The notes under the pieces: model-generated
Seen by the model: only the letters and a program-made list of their open reading frames with translations
What the model was told of the DNA's origin: nothing
The model's database searches: none
Translations under genes and position numbers: made by a program
Source: Flavobacteriaceae bacterium PS02293
GTDB lineage: Bacteria > Bacteroidota > Bacteroidia > Flavobacteriales > Weeksellaceae
Assembly (NCBI GenBank): GCA_029960045.1
Contig: JASCOV010000005.1
Coordinates: forward strand, 62,001 to 126,000
DNA: 64,000 nt
Direction of reading: 5' to 3'
Part shown: positions 23,985 through 32,901 of the stretch, piece by piece
Position numbering within the stretch: position 1 is the first letter of the stretch
Layout: the number at the start of each line of letters is the position of its first letter

Positions 23985-26132
23985 ATGATTACAAAAAACC
24001 TAATTTTCCTGTTTTTAGTATTTTGCATTTTACCTAATGCTTGGGCGCAAGTGGGCATTAATACAGAAACCCCACAGGCAACATTGCAAGTAGTGCATAA
24101 TTCTACAACCCCTGCAGGAATTATTGCGCCAAGATTAAAAGGAGACGAGCTTAAGTCTCTGGATGACAGTTATACGGAAGACCAAAACGGAGCAATGGTT
24201 TATATTACAGAAGCCGTTAGTTCTCCATCTTCAAAAACCGTAAACATAACAAAGCCTGGATATTATGCATACGATGCTGTTTCACAAGTTTGGTTCGGCA
24301 CCAGCTCAATCACGGAACCTTGGTATTCTATAGCTAATAACAATCCTGCTTCCAGTAATACTGAGGACATTTATCAAACTGGTAAAGTAGCTATAGGCAG
24401 TTCTGATATCCATAATAGTGCGATATTTCAAGTAAACTCTTCCAGTAAAGGAATTCTTATTCCACAAATGAAAACTACCGAAAGAAATTTAATCGATTCC
24501 CCAGCAGATGGCTTATTGATATACAACACTTCTACAGGTTGCTATAATTATTATAATAAATTAGCAACCAAGTGGCTGATTCTGTGCGGAATAGAAGAAC
24601 CAGCAGTGTTCAGTATAATGGATTGTACCAGCGCCAGTGTACAAGGGACATATACACAAGGAACTCCTTTGAACAGTTCAAATACATATACAATAAAAAT
24701 TAATGCTACTCAAGAAGGATCATATTCTATATTAGGGACTACCGGAAACGGTTATTCTTTCTCAAAATCTGGTACATTTGTAAATACTGGCACACAAATA
24801 CTAGTATTAGAAGGTCAAGGAACTCCTTCCACTGGTCCTGTAACAAATTCAATATATCTTTCTTCTAATAATATTCCTATTAATCCGGCCTGTACATTAC
24901 CCGGCATTAACGTTCTTGGCAACTCAACAGCATTTACAGTAAACTGTAGTGGTACAACAGTACATGGTACATATTTAAAAGGAATACCTGTAGATAACAG
25001 CCAATATATAGATGTTCCAATAACCTCTGTTACAACTTCTGGAAATACTATTGTGGAAACACAAACACTGAATGGAGTTAAATTTTCTAGTGGTGGTATC
25101 AATATAACACCTTCAACAAACAGTATAAGATTGTACGCACAGGGAACTCCAACAAATACTGGTAGCTTTCCTTACAGTTTTACCGCTCCAGGATCTACAA
25201 CTTGTAGCAATATTAATGTAATAGTAACATCTTCTTTAGGTACATTCAATAATCCTGCTGACCGTTGTCTTAAAATACTAGAGAATTCTCCAACATCTCC
25301 TGATGGTGAATATTTTATTAAAGGAAAAAACGGACAAGCTGTAAAAACATATTGCGATATGACGAATGGTGGATATACAATGATACAATCTTTCTCAGAA
25401 AAAGCACTAATATCTGACCCTGATAATGATTTACGATATAATCAGAACTTAAACTGGAATGGTGAAAAGAACTATACTGCAGCGGCAAGCGAATCAGGTA
25501 CAATTATTTACAGAAATTTCTTGTTACCACTTTCTGTAAGACAATCTGTAAGAAGTAAAACAACAACAAATCTTTATAGAGTTCGTATTGTAGAAAATGC
25601 AGCAAACCTTAATAATAACAATGATATTTGGGCTAATAATAACTATGCAGTTTTTGACTTTTCAACAGCCGGAACCTATGATTTCATCGGTAATAGTGGA
25701 TGGGCTATAAACACCATTAAAATAACCTCAAAATTATTTGGCAAAAACTATTCGACTACGGGAAGTAATAGTGGTAATTACGTAACTTTTGATGGGCAAT
25801 CTTGGAATTATGCATACGTATATAATACTGCAACGGCAAGAGTAATTTCTCATCAAAGTACACCACCGAATTATACATTTACTTATACAAATACTAACAG
25901 TAGTATTACATCAAGTAATTTACAAGCTTTAGATGATATCTGGGGAGTGTATAATGACAATATTTTTAATCACCATATTGGTAAATGTAAGCCAACATTT
26001 AATGGGACTACAGGTATTGGTGATGATTATCAAGGTGTATTAGAATGTATTGGTCCATATAACGCTGCCTACAGAACCCCACATTCTTTCAATGACGGAG
26101 AAGGACGTTATGTACAATGGTTTGTGAAATAA
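23985..26132 (+). CDS. secreted protein with a C-terminal fibrinogen-like domain
   Basis: 715 residues. Signal peptide about 1-21 (NAWAQ), then the VGINTETPQATLQV opening common to large Bacteroidota surface proteins. Two similar Ser/Thr/Asn-rich beta repeats follow (about 200-315 and 315-415; VQGTYTQGTPLNSSNTYT and VHGTYLKGIPVDNSQYID). From about 420 a fibrinogen-related module begins: CLKILENSPTSPDGEYFI, then YCDMTNGGYTMIQSF. No T9SS type A tail is visible; the protein ends EGRYVQWFVK. Likely a surface or released carbohydrate- or host-binding protein; function inferred from domain type only. Confidence 0.8.
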   Translation: MITKNLIFLFLVFCILPNAWAQVGINTETPQATLQVVHNSTTPAGIIAPRLKGDELKSLDDSYTEDQNGAMVYITEAVSSPSSKTVNITKPGYYAYDAVSQVWFGTSSITEPWYSIANNNPASSNTEDIYQTGKVAIGSSDIHNSAIFQVNSSSKGILIPQMKTTERNLIDSPADGLLIYNTSTGCYNYYNKLATKWLILCGIEEPAVFSIMDCTSASVQGTYTQGTPLNSSNTYTIKINATQEGSYSILGTTGNGYSFSKSGTFVNTGTQILVLEGQGTPSTGPVTNSIYLSSNNIPINPACTLPGINVLGNSTAFTVNCSGTTVHGTYLKGIPVDNSQYIDVPITSVTTSGNTIVETQTLNGVKFSSGGINITPSTNSIRLYAQGTPTNTGSFPYSFTAPGSTTCSNINVIVTSSLGTFNNPADRCLKILENSPTSPDGEYFIKGKNGQAVKTYCDMTNGGYTMIQSFSEKALISDPDNDLRYNQNLNWNGEKNYTAAASESGTIIYRNFLLPLSVRQSVRSKTTTNLYRVRIVENAANLNNNNDIWANNNYAVFDFSTAGTYDFIGNSGWAINTIKITSKLFGKNYSTTGSNSGNYVTFDGQSWNYAYVYNTATARVISHQSTPPNYTFTYTNTNSSITSSNLQALDDIWGVYNDNIFNHHIGKCKPTFNGTTGIGDDYQGVLECIGPYNAAYRTPHSFNDGEGRYVQWFVK

Positions 26133-26159
26133 CTTTAAATATTTAATACATTAAATATT

Positions 26160-26195
26160 AAATAAACTCTTTCAAATTGAAGGAGTTTATTTTTA
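26160..26195 (+). terminator. terminator after the fibrinogen-like protein gene
   Basis: Long stem AAATAAACTC/GAGTTTATTT extended by TTC/GAA across one mismatch, then T-rich tail. Confidence 0.8.
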
Positions 26196-26253
26196 TTATT
26201 AATAATAAAATCATAGTTTTAAATCAAGTAATTAGTCCTTATATTCAATTAAT

Positions 26254-27375
26254 ATGAAAAGCATTAATCCAAGCATTTGGGAACTCGATACTTTTTACAG
26301 AAAGCGTGATATTGTCATCATTGGTTCAGGTTTTACTGGACTCTGGACTGCAATTTCTATTAAAGAAAAATTTCCAGAAAAATCGGTTTTAATTATCGAA
26401 AGAAATTCCGTTCCAACTGGTGCTTCAACTCGAAATGCGGGTTTTGCCTGCTTTGGAAGTTTGACTGAGATGATTTCTGATTCCGAAAAAATGGGCTGGG
26501 AGAAAACTTTGGATTTGGTAAAAATGCGTTTTGAAGGTTTAAAGAAAATCCAGCAATATTTTTCTAATGATGAAATTGATTTTGAACTTTGTGGTGGTTA
26601 CGAAATATTAAATAATGAATTGGCTTTAGAGAAATTGCATGAAGTCAATGAAAAGTTAGCTTCAATCACAAAAACAGAAAATACATTTAGAATTGCTAAT
26701 GAAAAGATTGAAGAGTTTGGTTTAGGAAAATCAGAATTTTTGGTTGAGAATCTTTGTGAAGGAAGTTTGCATTCCGGGAAACTATTAATGAAACTCGTAG
26801 AAAAATGTCACGAATTAAATGTTGAATTCCTGTGTGGAACTGAAGTCGAATCTGTTTTTGAAACCGAGAATGATGTCGAAATTAAAATTGATGAAAATCT
26901 TACTTTAAAATCCGATAAAGTGATTTTTTGCACGAATGCTTTCAGTTCAAAATTCTTAAAATCAGAAAAAATAATTCCTGCAAGAGGACAAATTATTTTA
27001 ACAGAACCAATTGAAAATCTGAAATTAAAAGGTACTTTCCATTACGATGAAGGTTTTTATTATTTCAGAAACCTAGGAAACCGAATTCTTCTCGGCGGTG
27101 CAAGAAACCAGGACTTCGAAATTGAAGAAACAACAGATTTTAAAACGACAGAATTTCTACAAAATCATCTGGAACAATTTCTAAAAGAAGTGATTTTACC
27201 TCATCAGGATTTTAAAATAGCAATGCGATGGTCAGGAATTATGGCAATGGGAAATGAGAAAACACCGATTGTAAAACAAATATCAGAAAGACAATTCTGC
27301 GCCGTAAGACTTTCCGGAATGGGCGTTGCGCTGGCTCCAAACATTGGGGAGTTGGTTTGTGATTTGATTTATTAA
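26254..27375 (+). CDS. FAD-dependent oxidoreductase (DAO family)
   Basis: 373 residues. N-terminal dinucleotide fold with IVIIGSGFTGLW (GSGFTG at 24-29), the acidic ribose-binding end IIERNSVP, and the DAO signature GASTRNAGFACFG. The C-terminal part has RWSGIMAMGNEKTPIV and LSGMGVALAPNIGELV, which closes the FAD site. Related to glycine, sarcosine or gamma-glutamylputrescine oxidases; the amine substrate cannot be assigned. Its stop overlaps the end of the convergent methyltransferase gene by four bases. Confidence 0.88.
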   Translation: MKSINPSIWELDTFYRKRDIVIIGSGFTGLWTAISIKEKFPEKSVLIIERNSVPTGASTRNAGFACFGSLTEMISDSEKMGWEKTLDLVKMRFEGLKKIQQYFSNDEIDFELCGGYEILNNELALEKLHEVNEKLASITKTENTFRIANEKIEEFGLGKSEFLVENLCEGSLHSGKLLMKLVEKCHELNVEFLCGTEVESVFETENDVEIKIDENLTLKSDKVIFCTNAFSSKFLKSEKIIPARGQIILTEPIENLKLKGTFHYDEGFYYFRNLGNRILLGGARNQDFEIEETTDFKTTEFLQNHLEQFLKEVILPHQDFKIAMRWSGIMAMGNEKTPIVKQISERQFCAVRLSGMGVALAPNIGELVCDLIY

Positions 27376-28034
27376 ATTTGATTTTCTCTCAAATACCTTT
27401 CTAAAATCATATCACCACTTGGAATCGAATTCTTTGCCCAACGGATTTTCATTTGCAATAATTTTTCTTCGGAAAGTTTATAATCGATGTTGGATTTCAG
27501 AAGTTTTTGTTTGAGTTCGTACATACAAATTGCGGCGGCGACAGAAACGTTGAAACTTCTCGTAAATCCGAACATTGGAATGGCCAAAGTTTCATCGGCA
27601 AAATCCAGTAATTCATCTGTCGTTCCCTCCCATTCTGTTCCGAAAACCAAAGCCAATGGTTCTTCGATTTTATAATCAGGTAACATTTTTGCGTTATTTT
27701 CTGCAGAAACAGCAACGATTTTGTAACCTCGATTTTTGATATTCTGTAACGATTCTATCTTTCTTGGCATTTTTTCCACTTCCACCCAAGTGTCTGCACC
27801 TTTTGTGACTTTCAGATTGGGTTCAAAGAAGTTTTCTTTTTCCATCGCCACCACTTTATGAAACCCACAAGCTTCTACAGAACGGACAATCGCAGCCGCA
27901 TTTCGGAACTGATAAATATCTTCCATCACTGGCAAAACGAAATCTGAACTTTCCTGAGAATAATGCTCGATTTTAGCGAGACGTTCGTTGGTTAGGAATT
28001 GTTGAAGGTATTCGTAAGTGGATTGTAAATTCAT
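27372..28034 (-). CDS. TrmH-family tRNA/rRNA 2'-O-methyltransferase
   Basis: 220 residues, SPOUT fold. The three motifs are clear: MEDIYQFRNAAAIVRSVEACGFHKV, ALVFGTEWEGTTDELLDFAD and IPMFGFTRSFNVSVAAAICMYEL. The C-terminal extension resembles TrmH, which methylates the ribose of G18 in tRNA; a different tRNA or rRNA target is possible. Convergent and overlapping by four bases with the FAD oxidoreductase gene. Confidence 0.9.
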   Translation of the reverse strand: MNLQSTYEYLQQFLTNERLAKIEHYSQESSDFVLPVMEDIYQFRNAAAIVRSVEACGFHKVVAMEKENFFEPNLKVTKGADTWVEVEKMPRKIESLQNIKNRGYKIVAVSAENNAKMLPDYKIEEPLALVFGTEWEGTTDELLDFADETLAIPMFGFTRSFNVSVAAAICMYELKQKLLKSNIDYKLSEEKLLQMKIRWAKNSIPSGDMILERYLRENQI

Positions 28035-28060
28035 TGAGAAAATTTTCGTTTGGCAAAAAT

Positions 28061-28088
28061 AAAAAAAGCGGTAAAAAATTACCGCTTT
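28061..28088 (-). terminator. terminator after yidC
   Basis: 10-bp stem AAAGCGGTAA/TTACCGCTTT with a run of T on the minus strand directly after the yidC stop. Confidence 0.9.
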
Positions 28089-28093
28089 AATAT

Positions 28094-29881
28094 TTATTTC
28101 TTTTTGTTTCTAGCTTGTTCCTGCGTTTTCTGCTGTTCCTGTGCTTTCTCCATCATCTCTCGCATTCTCTTTTGGAAACCACCTTCTTTCTTAGGTTCTT
28201 TCTGCTTATTTGCCTGAATCTGTGCGTGGATCTTTTTCTCATCAAGGATGAAATATTTAATCACTAAAATAATCACAATGTTAATGGCATTCGATACAAA
28301 ATAATACCAAGACAATCCTGAAGCTGAACTATTCAAGAAGAACAGGAATGTGATTGGGAAGATGTACATCAACACTTTCATATTCGGCATTCCTTCCTGT
28401 TGTGGCTGTTGGATATTTCCTGAAGTCATTACAGTATAAATCAAAATAACAATCGTACAAGCCAAAGCGAAAATACTCAAATGTTCTCCTAACAATGGCA
28501 CTTTAAAACCAAATTTGATCACATCATCATAAGCTGTTAAATCCGGTGCGAACCAGAAACTCTTGCCTCTTAGATCAATCATGTTCGGGAAGAAACGGAA
28601 TAATGCGTAGAACAACGGAATCTGAACCAATGCCGGCAAACAACCCGCCATCTGATTCACGCCGGCTTTCCTGTAAACAGCCATTGTTTCCTGTTGTTTC
28701 TTCATTGGATCTGCATCCTTATATTTCGCATTTACCTCATCTATTTCCGGGCGGATTACTTTCATCATCGCACTTAGCTTGTGCTGTTTGAACATGACCG
28801 GAGATAAGATTAATTTGATGAAAATTGTCATTAAGAAAATAACCCAACCTGCAGCAATTCCCCAAGATGAAATCAAATTATACATCGGGATAAAAGCATA
28901 TCTGTTCAATGATCCGATGAATGACCAGCCTAATGGAAGAATCTCGTCGAAGTTTTTATCGTAAGATTTAAGAAGCTCGATATCCAAAGGCATAAAATAC
29001 CAAGTGAAATCCTGATTCAATTCATTTCCAGCCAGATTAACCTGACCATCGAAATTGAATTTCTTAAGAAAATCGCCTTCTGCAATTGCTTCTTGATTTC
29101 CTTTTGATTTTGTAAATCCGTTTTTAGCTTCGATTACTGCCGAGAAAAACTGTTGTTTTACGCCGATCCAGTTAAGTGTTTCGTCTGGCTCATCCATCTC
29201 AGAACGGGCGTCATAATCGTAATCTTTATAATTGTTAAAAGCGTAAGAAAACTCGGTGTGAGTTTCTTCTTGCGATCTTCCTTTTTCTGCACCTTTTACG
29301 GTATAATTCCAAATAAAGTTAGCTTTTCCATCATTTACTAATGTTGCCAAACCTTGCGTTTTAACTTGGAAATCAACGGTGTATTTTGCTTTAAGTGTAT
29401 AAACAAACTGAATAACCGCAGTTCCAACCTTTGAACTCAATGTTACAGAATTCCCTGCAACTGTAGGTGCAAAAACAAGATCTTTGGTATTGAAAACTTT
29501 ACCTGCTTTGTCCTTGAACTGGAAACCATAACTTGCATTATTGTTATTGAAAAGATAAAGCGGCTTTCCTCCAAACGCTTGAAATTTATTCAATTTCACA
29601 GAGCTTAATTGTCCACCAATACTAGAGAATTCAAGTGCTAACTCATCATTCTGAAGATTAACTTTCTGAACAGACGCTGGCGTAACTGCAGTTGTGTTCA
29701 AATCTGCAGCAACTGGTTTTGCTTTGGTTATCTGCTCTGTTTTTTTGGCATTTAAGGCCAATTGTTCCTGTTCGGCTTTTGCGTTTCGGTTTTGGAAATA
29801 AAACATAAAACCGATAAGAATCATAGAAAAAACTCCGAAGCTAATCAGCTGGCTTTTATCTAATCCGTTGTTTTGCTGCAT
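28094..29881 (-). CDS. yidC: membrane protein insertase YidC
   Basis: Inserts inner-membrane proteins with or without SecYEG. The 595 residues have the Gram-negative layout: an N-terminal anchor (about 12-28, LISFGVFSMILIGFMFYF), a large periplasmic beta domain (about 55-340), then the conserved insertase core with GWVIFLMTIFIKLILSPVMFKQ, AGCLPALVQIPLFYALFRFF and the last helices ending near 555, and a basic, Lys/Gln-rich C-terminal tail. Usually next to pyrG in related genomes; here an SDR gene lies between. Confidence 0.97.
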   Translation of the reverse strand: MQQNNGLDKSQLISFGVFSMILIGFMFYFQNRNAKAEQEQLALNAKKTEQITKAKPVAADLNTTAVTPASVQKVNLQNDELALEFSSIGGQLSSVKLNKFQAFGGKPLYLFNNNNASYGFQFKDKAGKVFNTKDLVFAPTVAGNSVTLSSKVGTAVIQFVYTLKAKYTVDFQVKTQGLATLVNDGKANFIWNYTVKGAEKGRSQEETHTEFSYAFNNYKDYDYDARSEMDEPDETLNWIGVKQQFFSAVIEAKNGFTKSKGNQEAIAEGDFLKKFNFDGQVNLAGNELNQDFTWYFMPLDIELLKSYDKNFDEILPLGWSFIGSLNRYAFIPMYNLISSWGIAAGWVIFLMTIFIKLILSPVMFKQHKLSAMMKVIRPEIDEVNAKYKDADPMKKQQETMAVYRKAGVNQMAGCLPALVQIPLFYALFRFFPNMIDLRGKSFWFAPDLTAYDDVIKFGFKVPLLGEHLSIFALACTIVILIYTVMTSGNIQQPQQEGMPNMKVLMYIFPITFLFFLNSSASGLSWYYFVSNAINIVIILVIKYFILDEKKIHAQIQANKQKEPKKEGGFQKRMREMMEKAQEQQKTQEQARNKKK

Positions 29882-29926
29882 TATAGAATTTAGTTTAAAG
29901 TTTAAGATTTGAAGTTTGATTTGATC

Positions 29927-29949
29927 CTTCGACTCCGCTCAGGATGACA
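29927..29949 (+). repeat. single arm of a CTTCGA...TGACA palindromic repeat
   Basis: CTTCGACTCCGCTCAGGATG followed by ACA; similar to the left arm of the full inverted repeat at 38939-39010. No matching second arm was found nearby. Confidence 0.55.
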
Positions 29950-29985
29950 ATTCATTAATTCAAAAATCTACATCATTTTGGTCTG

Positions 29986-29993
29986 CAAAAATA
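29986..29993 (-). promoter_or_regulatory. candidate yidC -7 box
   Basis: TATTTTTG on the minus strand matches TAnnTTTG, about 105 bases upstream of the yidC start; the leader would include the repeat arm at 29927-29949. Confidence 0.4.
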
Positions 29994-30097
29994 GGATTTA
30001 TTTTTCAGATTCTGTTATAAAGACGATTAAGGAAAGGAATTACTTTTTTGAATGACAATCTCATTCTTCCATCGATTTCAAATTCTGTCAGTGATAA

Positions 30098-30145
30098 GTA
30101 ACCTTGTTACCCCAACGTTACTGTTACTTTTAGTTACAAACTAAC
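30098..30145 (+). promoter_or_regulatory. cluster of GTTAC/GTAAC motifs, likely operators for the SDR gene
   Basis: GTAAC-CTT-GTTAC (30098-30110) is an inverted repeat; GTTAC recurs at 30117, 30123 and 30133, and TTAGTT-ACA-AACTAA (30130-30144) is a second perfect inverted repeat. They lie just upstream of the -7 box at 30166. Such sites ahead of SDR genes are often bound by HxlR-type repressors; no hxlR gene is present in the window. Confidence 0.45.
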
Positions 30146-30165
30146 AAAAATACATTTATGTGATT

Positions 30166-30173
30166 TACCTTTG
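30166..30173 (+). promoter_or_regulatory. -7 box of the SDR gene
   Basis: TACCTTTG, an exact TAnnTTTG match 26 bases before the ATG at 30200. Confidence 0.55.
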
Positions 30174-30199
30174 TAACTCAATATTAAAATATATCAAAA

Positions 30200-30943
30200 A
30201 TGAATTTCACGAATAAAAACGTAGTCATTACCGGCGGAACTACCGGAATCGGATTTGCAACTGCACAAGCATTCATCAATGCTGGAGCTAATGTCTTGAT
30301 CACTGGGAGAAATGAAGAAAATCTTGAAAAAGCAGCTTCAAAGATCAATAGTTCAAACTTAAAGACCGTGGTTTCTGACACTTCAAATCTAGAAGGTATT
30401 TCGGCTTTAGAAAAAGCTATTTCAGAAAGCGGAAGCAAAGTAGATGTTCTTTATCTAAATGCTGGAATTGCAGTATTCGCACCGCTTGAACAAGCAACCG
30501 AGGAAGATTTTGATGCACAGTTCAATACGAATGTGAAAGGTCCTTATTTTACATTGCAGAAATTGTTGCCTCATTTAGAAGATGGTGCTTCGGTTATATT
30601 CACTTCATCAACAGTTGCAACTGCTGCTAATCTAGGATCCAGCATATATTCCGCAACCAAAGGTGCATTGAATAAAATTGCTCAAATCGCATCTAATGAA
30701 TTGGTTGATCGTAAAATAAGAGTCAATATTGTAAGTCCTGGCCCAATTAAAACGGAAGGTTTGGAAAAAGTAACAACAGACGAAATCAGAGAATACTTCA
30801 CCACAGTGACAGCCTTGAAAAGAATAGGAGAACCAAGTGAAGTTGCGAAAACTGTATTATTCCTAGCTTCTGATGATGCGAGTTTTATTACCGGAACAGA
30901 ATTGATTGTTGACGGTGGTTACACAACTTATGCAAGAAAATAG
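30200..30943 (+). CDS. short-chain dehydrogenase/reductase
   Basis: 247 residues, classical SDR. Cofactor motif TGGTTGIG (11-18), NAG at 87-89, catalytic Ser near 136-137 (FTSSTVA), Y150 and K154 in YSATKGAL, and a C-terminal FITGTELIVDGGYTTYA. R37 after the second strand suggests NADP(H). The substrate is unknown; SDRs of this type under GTTAC-type operators are often induced by electrophiles or quinones, which is an inference. It shares a bidirectional terminator with convergent pyrG. Confidence 0.93.
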   Translation: MNFTNKNVVITGGTTGIGFATAQAFINAGANVLITGRNEENLEKAASKINSSNLKTVVSDTSNLEGISALEKAISESGSKVDVLYLNAGIAVFAPLEQATEEDFDAQFNTNVKGPYFTLQKLLPHLEDGASVIFTSSTVATAANLGSSIYSATKGALNKIAQIASNELVDRKIRVNIVSPGPIKTEGLEKVTTDEIREYFTTVTALKRIGEPSEVAKTVLFLASDDASFITGTELIVDGGYTTYARK

Positions 30944-30970
30944 GTTTTATTAATCATTAATGAACAATAA

Positions 30971-31010
30971 AAAACAGCTACGAATATAAATCCGTAGCTG
31001 TTTTTTATTT
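30971..31010. terminator. bidirectional terminator between the SDR gene and pyrG
   Basis: 12-bp perfect stem AAAACAGCTACG/CGTAGCTGTTTT with A-run before and T-run after, so it can serve both convergent genes. Confidence 0.9.
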
Positions 31011-31029
31011 TTATTAAGACAAATATTTT

Positions 31030-32640
31030 TTACTTCCCTTTTACAGTAGCGCTAATAAACGCTTTGAATAATGGATGTGGCGTTGCAACCGTACTTTTGT
31101 ATTCCGGATGATATTGAACTCCAACATAGAACGGATGATCTTTCAATTCTAAAATTTCTACCAAACCTGTTTCCGGATTAAGCCCAGTCGGAACCAATCC
31201 TTTGTCTTCGAAGTCTTTTTTGTAATCGCTATTGAACTCGTATCTGTGACGATGACGTTCTGAAATAGTTTTTGCACCGTAAACTTCAGCTAATTTAGAA
31301 CCTTGTTTCAAGACACATTTCCAAGCACCAAGACGCATTGTTCCGCCTTTATCTACTACATTTTTCTGCTCTTCCATTAGAGAAATTACAGGATCTGGCG
31401 TAGAAGTATCAAATTCCATACTGTTGGCTTTTGCCAATTCCAGAACATTTCTTGCAAATTCGATTGTCATAATCTGCATTCCAAGACAAATTCCTAATAA
31501 TGGAACTTTGTTCTCTCTTGCATATTTCGCAGCCTGAATTTTACCTTCAATTCCACGATCGCCAAAACCTGGTGCGATTAGGATTCCGTCAACGTCTTTC
31601 AATAGTTTCTCTGCACCTTCTACTTCTATATCGCCACTGTAAACCCATCTTATCTTCACTTCGGTTTCTATATCAGAACCTGCGTGGATAAAAGCTTCTG
31701 CAATAGATTTATAAGAATCCTGAAGAGAAACATATTTCCCTACCAATGCGATTTCTACCGTTCTTTTCGGGTTTTGATATTTTTTAAGGAAACTTTTCCA
31801 TTCTTTAAGATTGGGTTCTTTTCCTATCTGAAGATTCAATTCTTTTAAAACAACCTCATCGAAATTTTGTTTCTGTAGATATAACGGAACTTCATAGATT
31901 GTATCCATATCGATACACTCGATTACGTTTCCTAAACCTACATTACAGAACTGTGCTAATTTTGCTTTCTGCTCTTTCGGGATTGTATGTTCTGTTCTGC
32001 AAACCAAAACGTCCGCCTGAATTCCACTTTCCATCAATTGACGAACGGAATGCTGGGATGGTTTTGTTTTTAGTTCACCGCTTGAAGATAAATATGGTAA
32101 CAATGTCAAATGGATTACCATCGAATTGGTTTTGCCTAATTCCCACTGCAACTGGCGAACACTTTCTATATAAGGAAGAGATTCGATATCACCAACTGTT
32201 CCACCGATCTCTGTGATAATGATGTCATAATCCTTTTTGGAAAGCATTTTTATTCTGCGTTTGATCTCGTTGGTAATGTGAGGAATGACCTGAACGGTTT
32301 TCCCAAGGAAATCACCTTTACGTTCCTTTTCGATAACAGTTTGGTAAATCTTACCTGTGGTAACGTTGTTGTTTTGGGAAGTAGGGCTATCAAGGAATCT
32401 TTCGTAATGTCCAAGGTCAAGATCTGTTTCTGCACCGTCTTCGGTTACATAACATTCGCCGTGTTCATAAGGATTAAGGGTTCCCGGATCGATATTGATA
32501 TAAGGGTCAAGTTTTTGGATGGTAACTTTGAAACCGCGAGATTTCAGTAGAAGCCCCAAAGAAGCGGAGACTATTCCTTTACCCAGTGACGATGTCACAC
32601 CTCCTGTCACAAAGATGTATTTCGTTTCTTTTTTACTCAT
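31030..32640 (-). CDS. pyrG: CTP synthase
   Basis: Makes CTP from UTP, ATP and glutamine. I start it at ATG 32640 (MSKKETKYIFVTGG); an in-frame upstream ATG at 32700 adds 20 residues without conservation. The 536 residues hold the N-terminal amidoligase domain (VTGGVTSSLGKG at 11-22, EHGECYVTEDGAETDLDLGHYERF in two blocks) and a C-terminal class I glutamine amidotransferase domain with nucleophile C385 in GICLGMQ and the HPEY motif near the end. Essential gene; next to a complex inverted repeat upstream. Confidence 0.97.
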   Translation of the reverse strand: MSKKETKYIFVTGGVTSSLGKGIVSASLGLLLKSRGFKVTIQKLDPYINIDPGTLNPYEHGECYVTEDGAETDLDLGHYERFLDSPTSQNNNVTTGKIYQTVIEKERKGDFLGKTVQVIPHITNEIKRRIKMLSKKDYDIIITEIGGTVGDIESLPYIESVRQLQWELGKTNSMVIHLTLLPYLSSSGELKTKPSQHSVRQLMESGIQADVLVCRTEHTIPKEQKAKLAQFCNVGLGNVIECIDMDTIYEVPLYLQKQNFDEVVLKELNLQIGKEPNLKEWKSFLKKYQNPKRTVEIALVGKYVSLQDSYKSIAEAFIHAGSDIETEVKIRWVYSGDIEVEGAEKLLKDVDGILIAPGFGDRGIEGKIQAAKYARENKVPLLGICLGMQIMTIEFARNVLELAKANSMEFDTSTPDPVISLMEEQKNVVDKGGTMRLGAWKCVLKQGSKLAEVYGAKTISERHRHRYEFNSDYKKDFEDKGLVPTGLNPETGLVEILELKDHPFYVGVQYHPEYKSTVATPHPLFKAFISATVKGK

Positions 32641-32729
32641 TAGATTAGGTTTGTGCAAAGTTAAACTATCTGAGGTGAAAAACCAATTTTGGGGAGACAA
32701 TTAGGTTTTTGTTAACTAATAATAATCCT

Positions 32730-32818
32730 CTTATCTCGCTCGTAACAGTCATCTTGTTTCGGGCGGAACAAGATGACTGTTACGAGGCTAACAAGTACCT
32801 TGTTTCGGACGAGATAAG
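32730..32818. repeat. three-way-junction inverted repeat upstream of pyrG
   Basis: An outer 9-bp stem CTTATCTCG (32730-32738) / CGAGATAAG (32810-32818) encloses a perfect 20-bp hairpin (32739-32758 with 32767-32786, 8-base loop TCGGGCGG) and a second small hairpin AACAAG-TAC-CTTGTT (32790-32804). The stems abut, so the whole 89 bases can fold as a clover-like cruciform. Not T-tailed, so not an ordinary terminator. It lies between the pyrG start and the terminator of the HAF-repeat gene. Confidence 0.9.
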
Positions 32819-32848
32819 CATCTTGTACAAAAAAGCTTAATTAAATAA

Positions 32849-32882
32849 AGAAAACCCACACCAATATTGATGCGGGTTTTCT
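32849..32882 (-). terminator. terminator after the HAF-repeat T9SS protein gene
   Basis: Stem AGAAAACCC/GGGTTTTCT with T-rich minus-strand tail, 19 bases after the stop. Confidence 0.8.
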
Positions 32883-32901
32883 AAATAATTATGATGAAGA
32901 T

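Larger units (their letters stand above)
29882..30199. other. 318-base gap between divergent yidC and SDR genes
   Basis: It holds a minus-strand -7 box for yidC (29986-29993), one arm of a palindromic repeat (29927-29949) and a cluster of GTTAC/GTAAC motifs ahead of the SDR gene (30098-30145). No reading frame of interest. Confidence 0.6.

Noticed and set aside
32641..32700. 20-residue extension of pyrG
   Set aside because: Not part of the conserved CTP synthase start; MSKKETKYIFVTGG is the usual N terminus.
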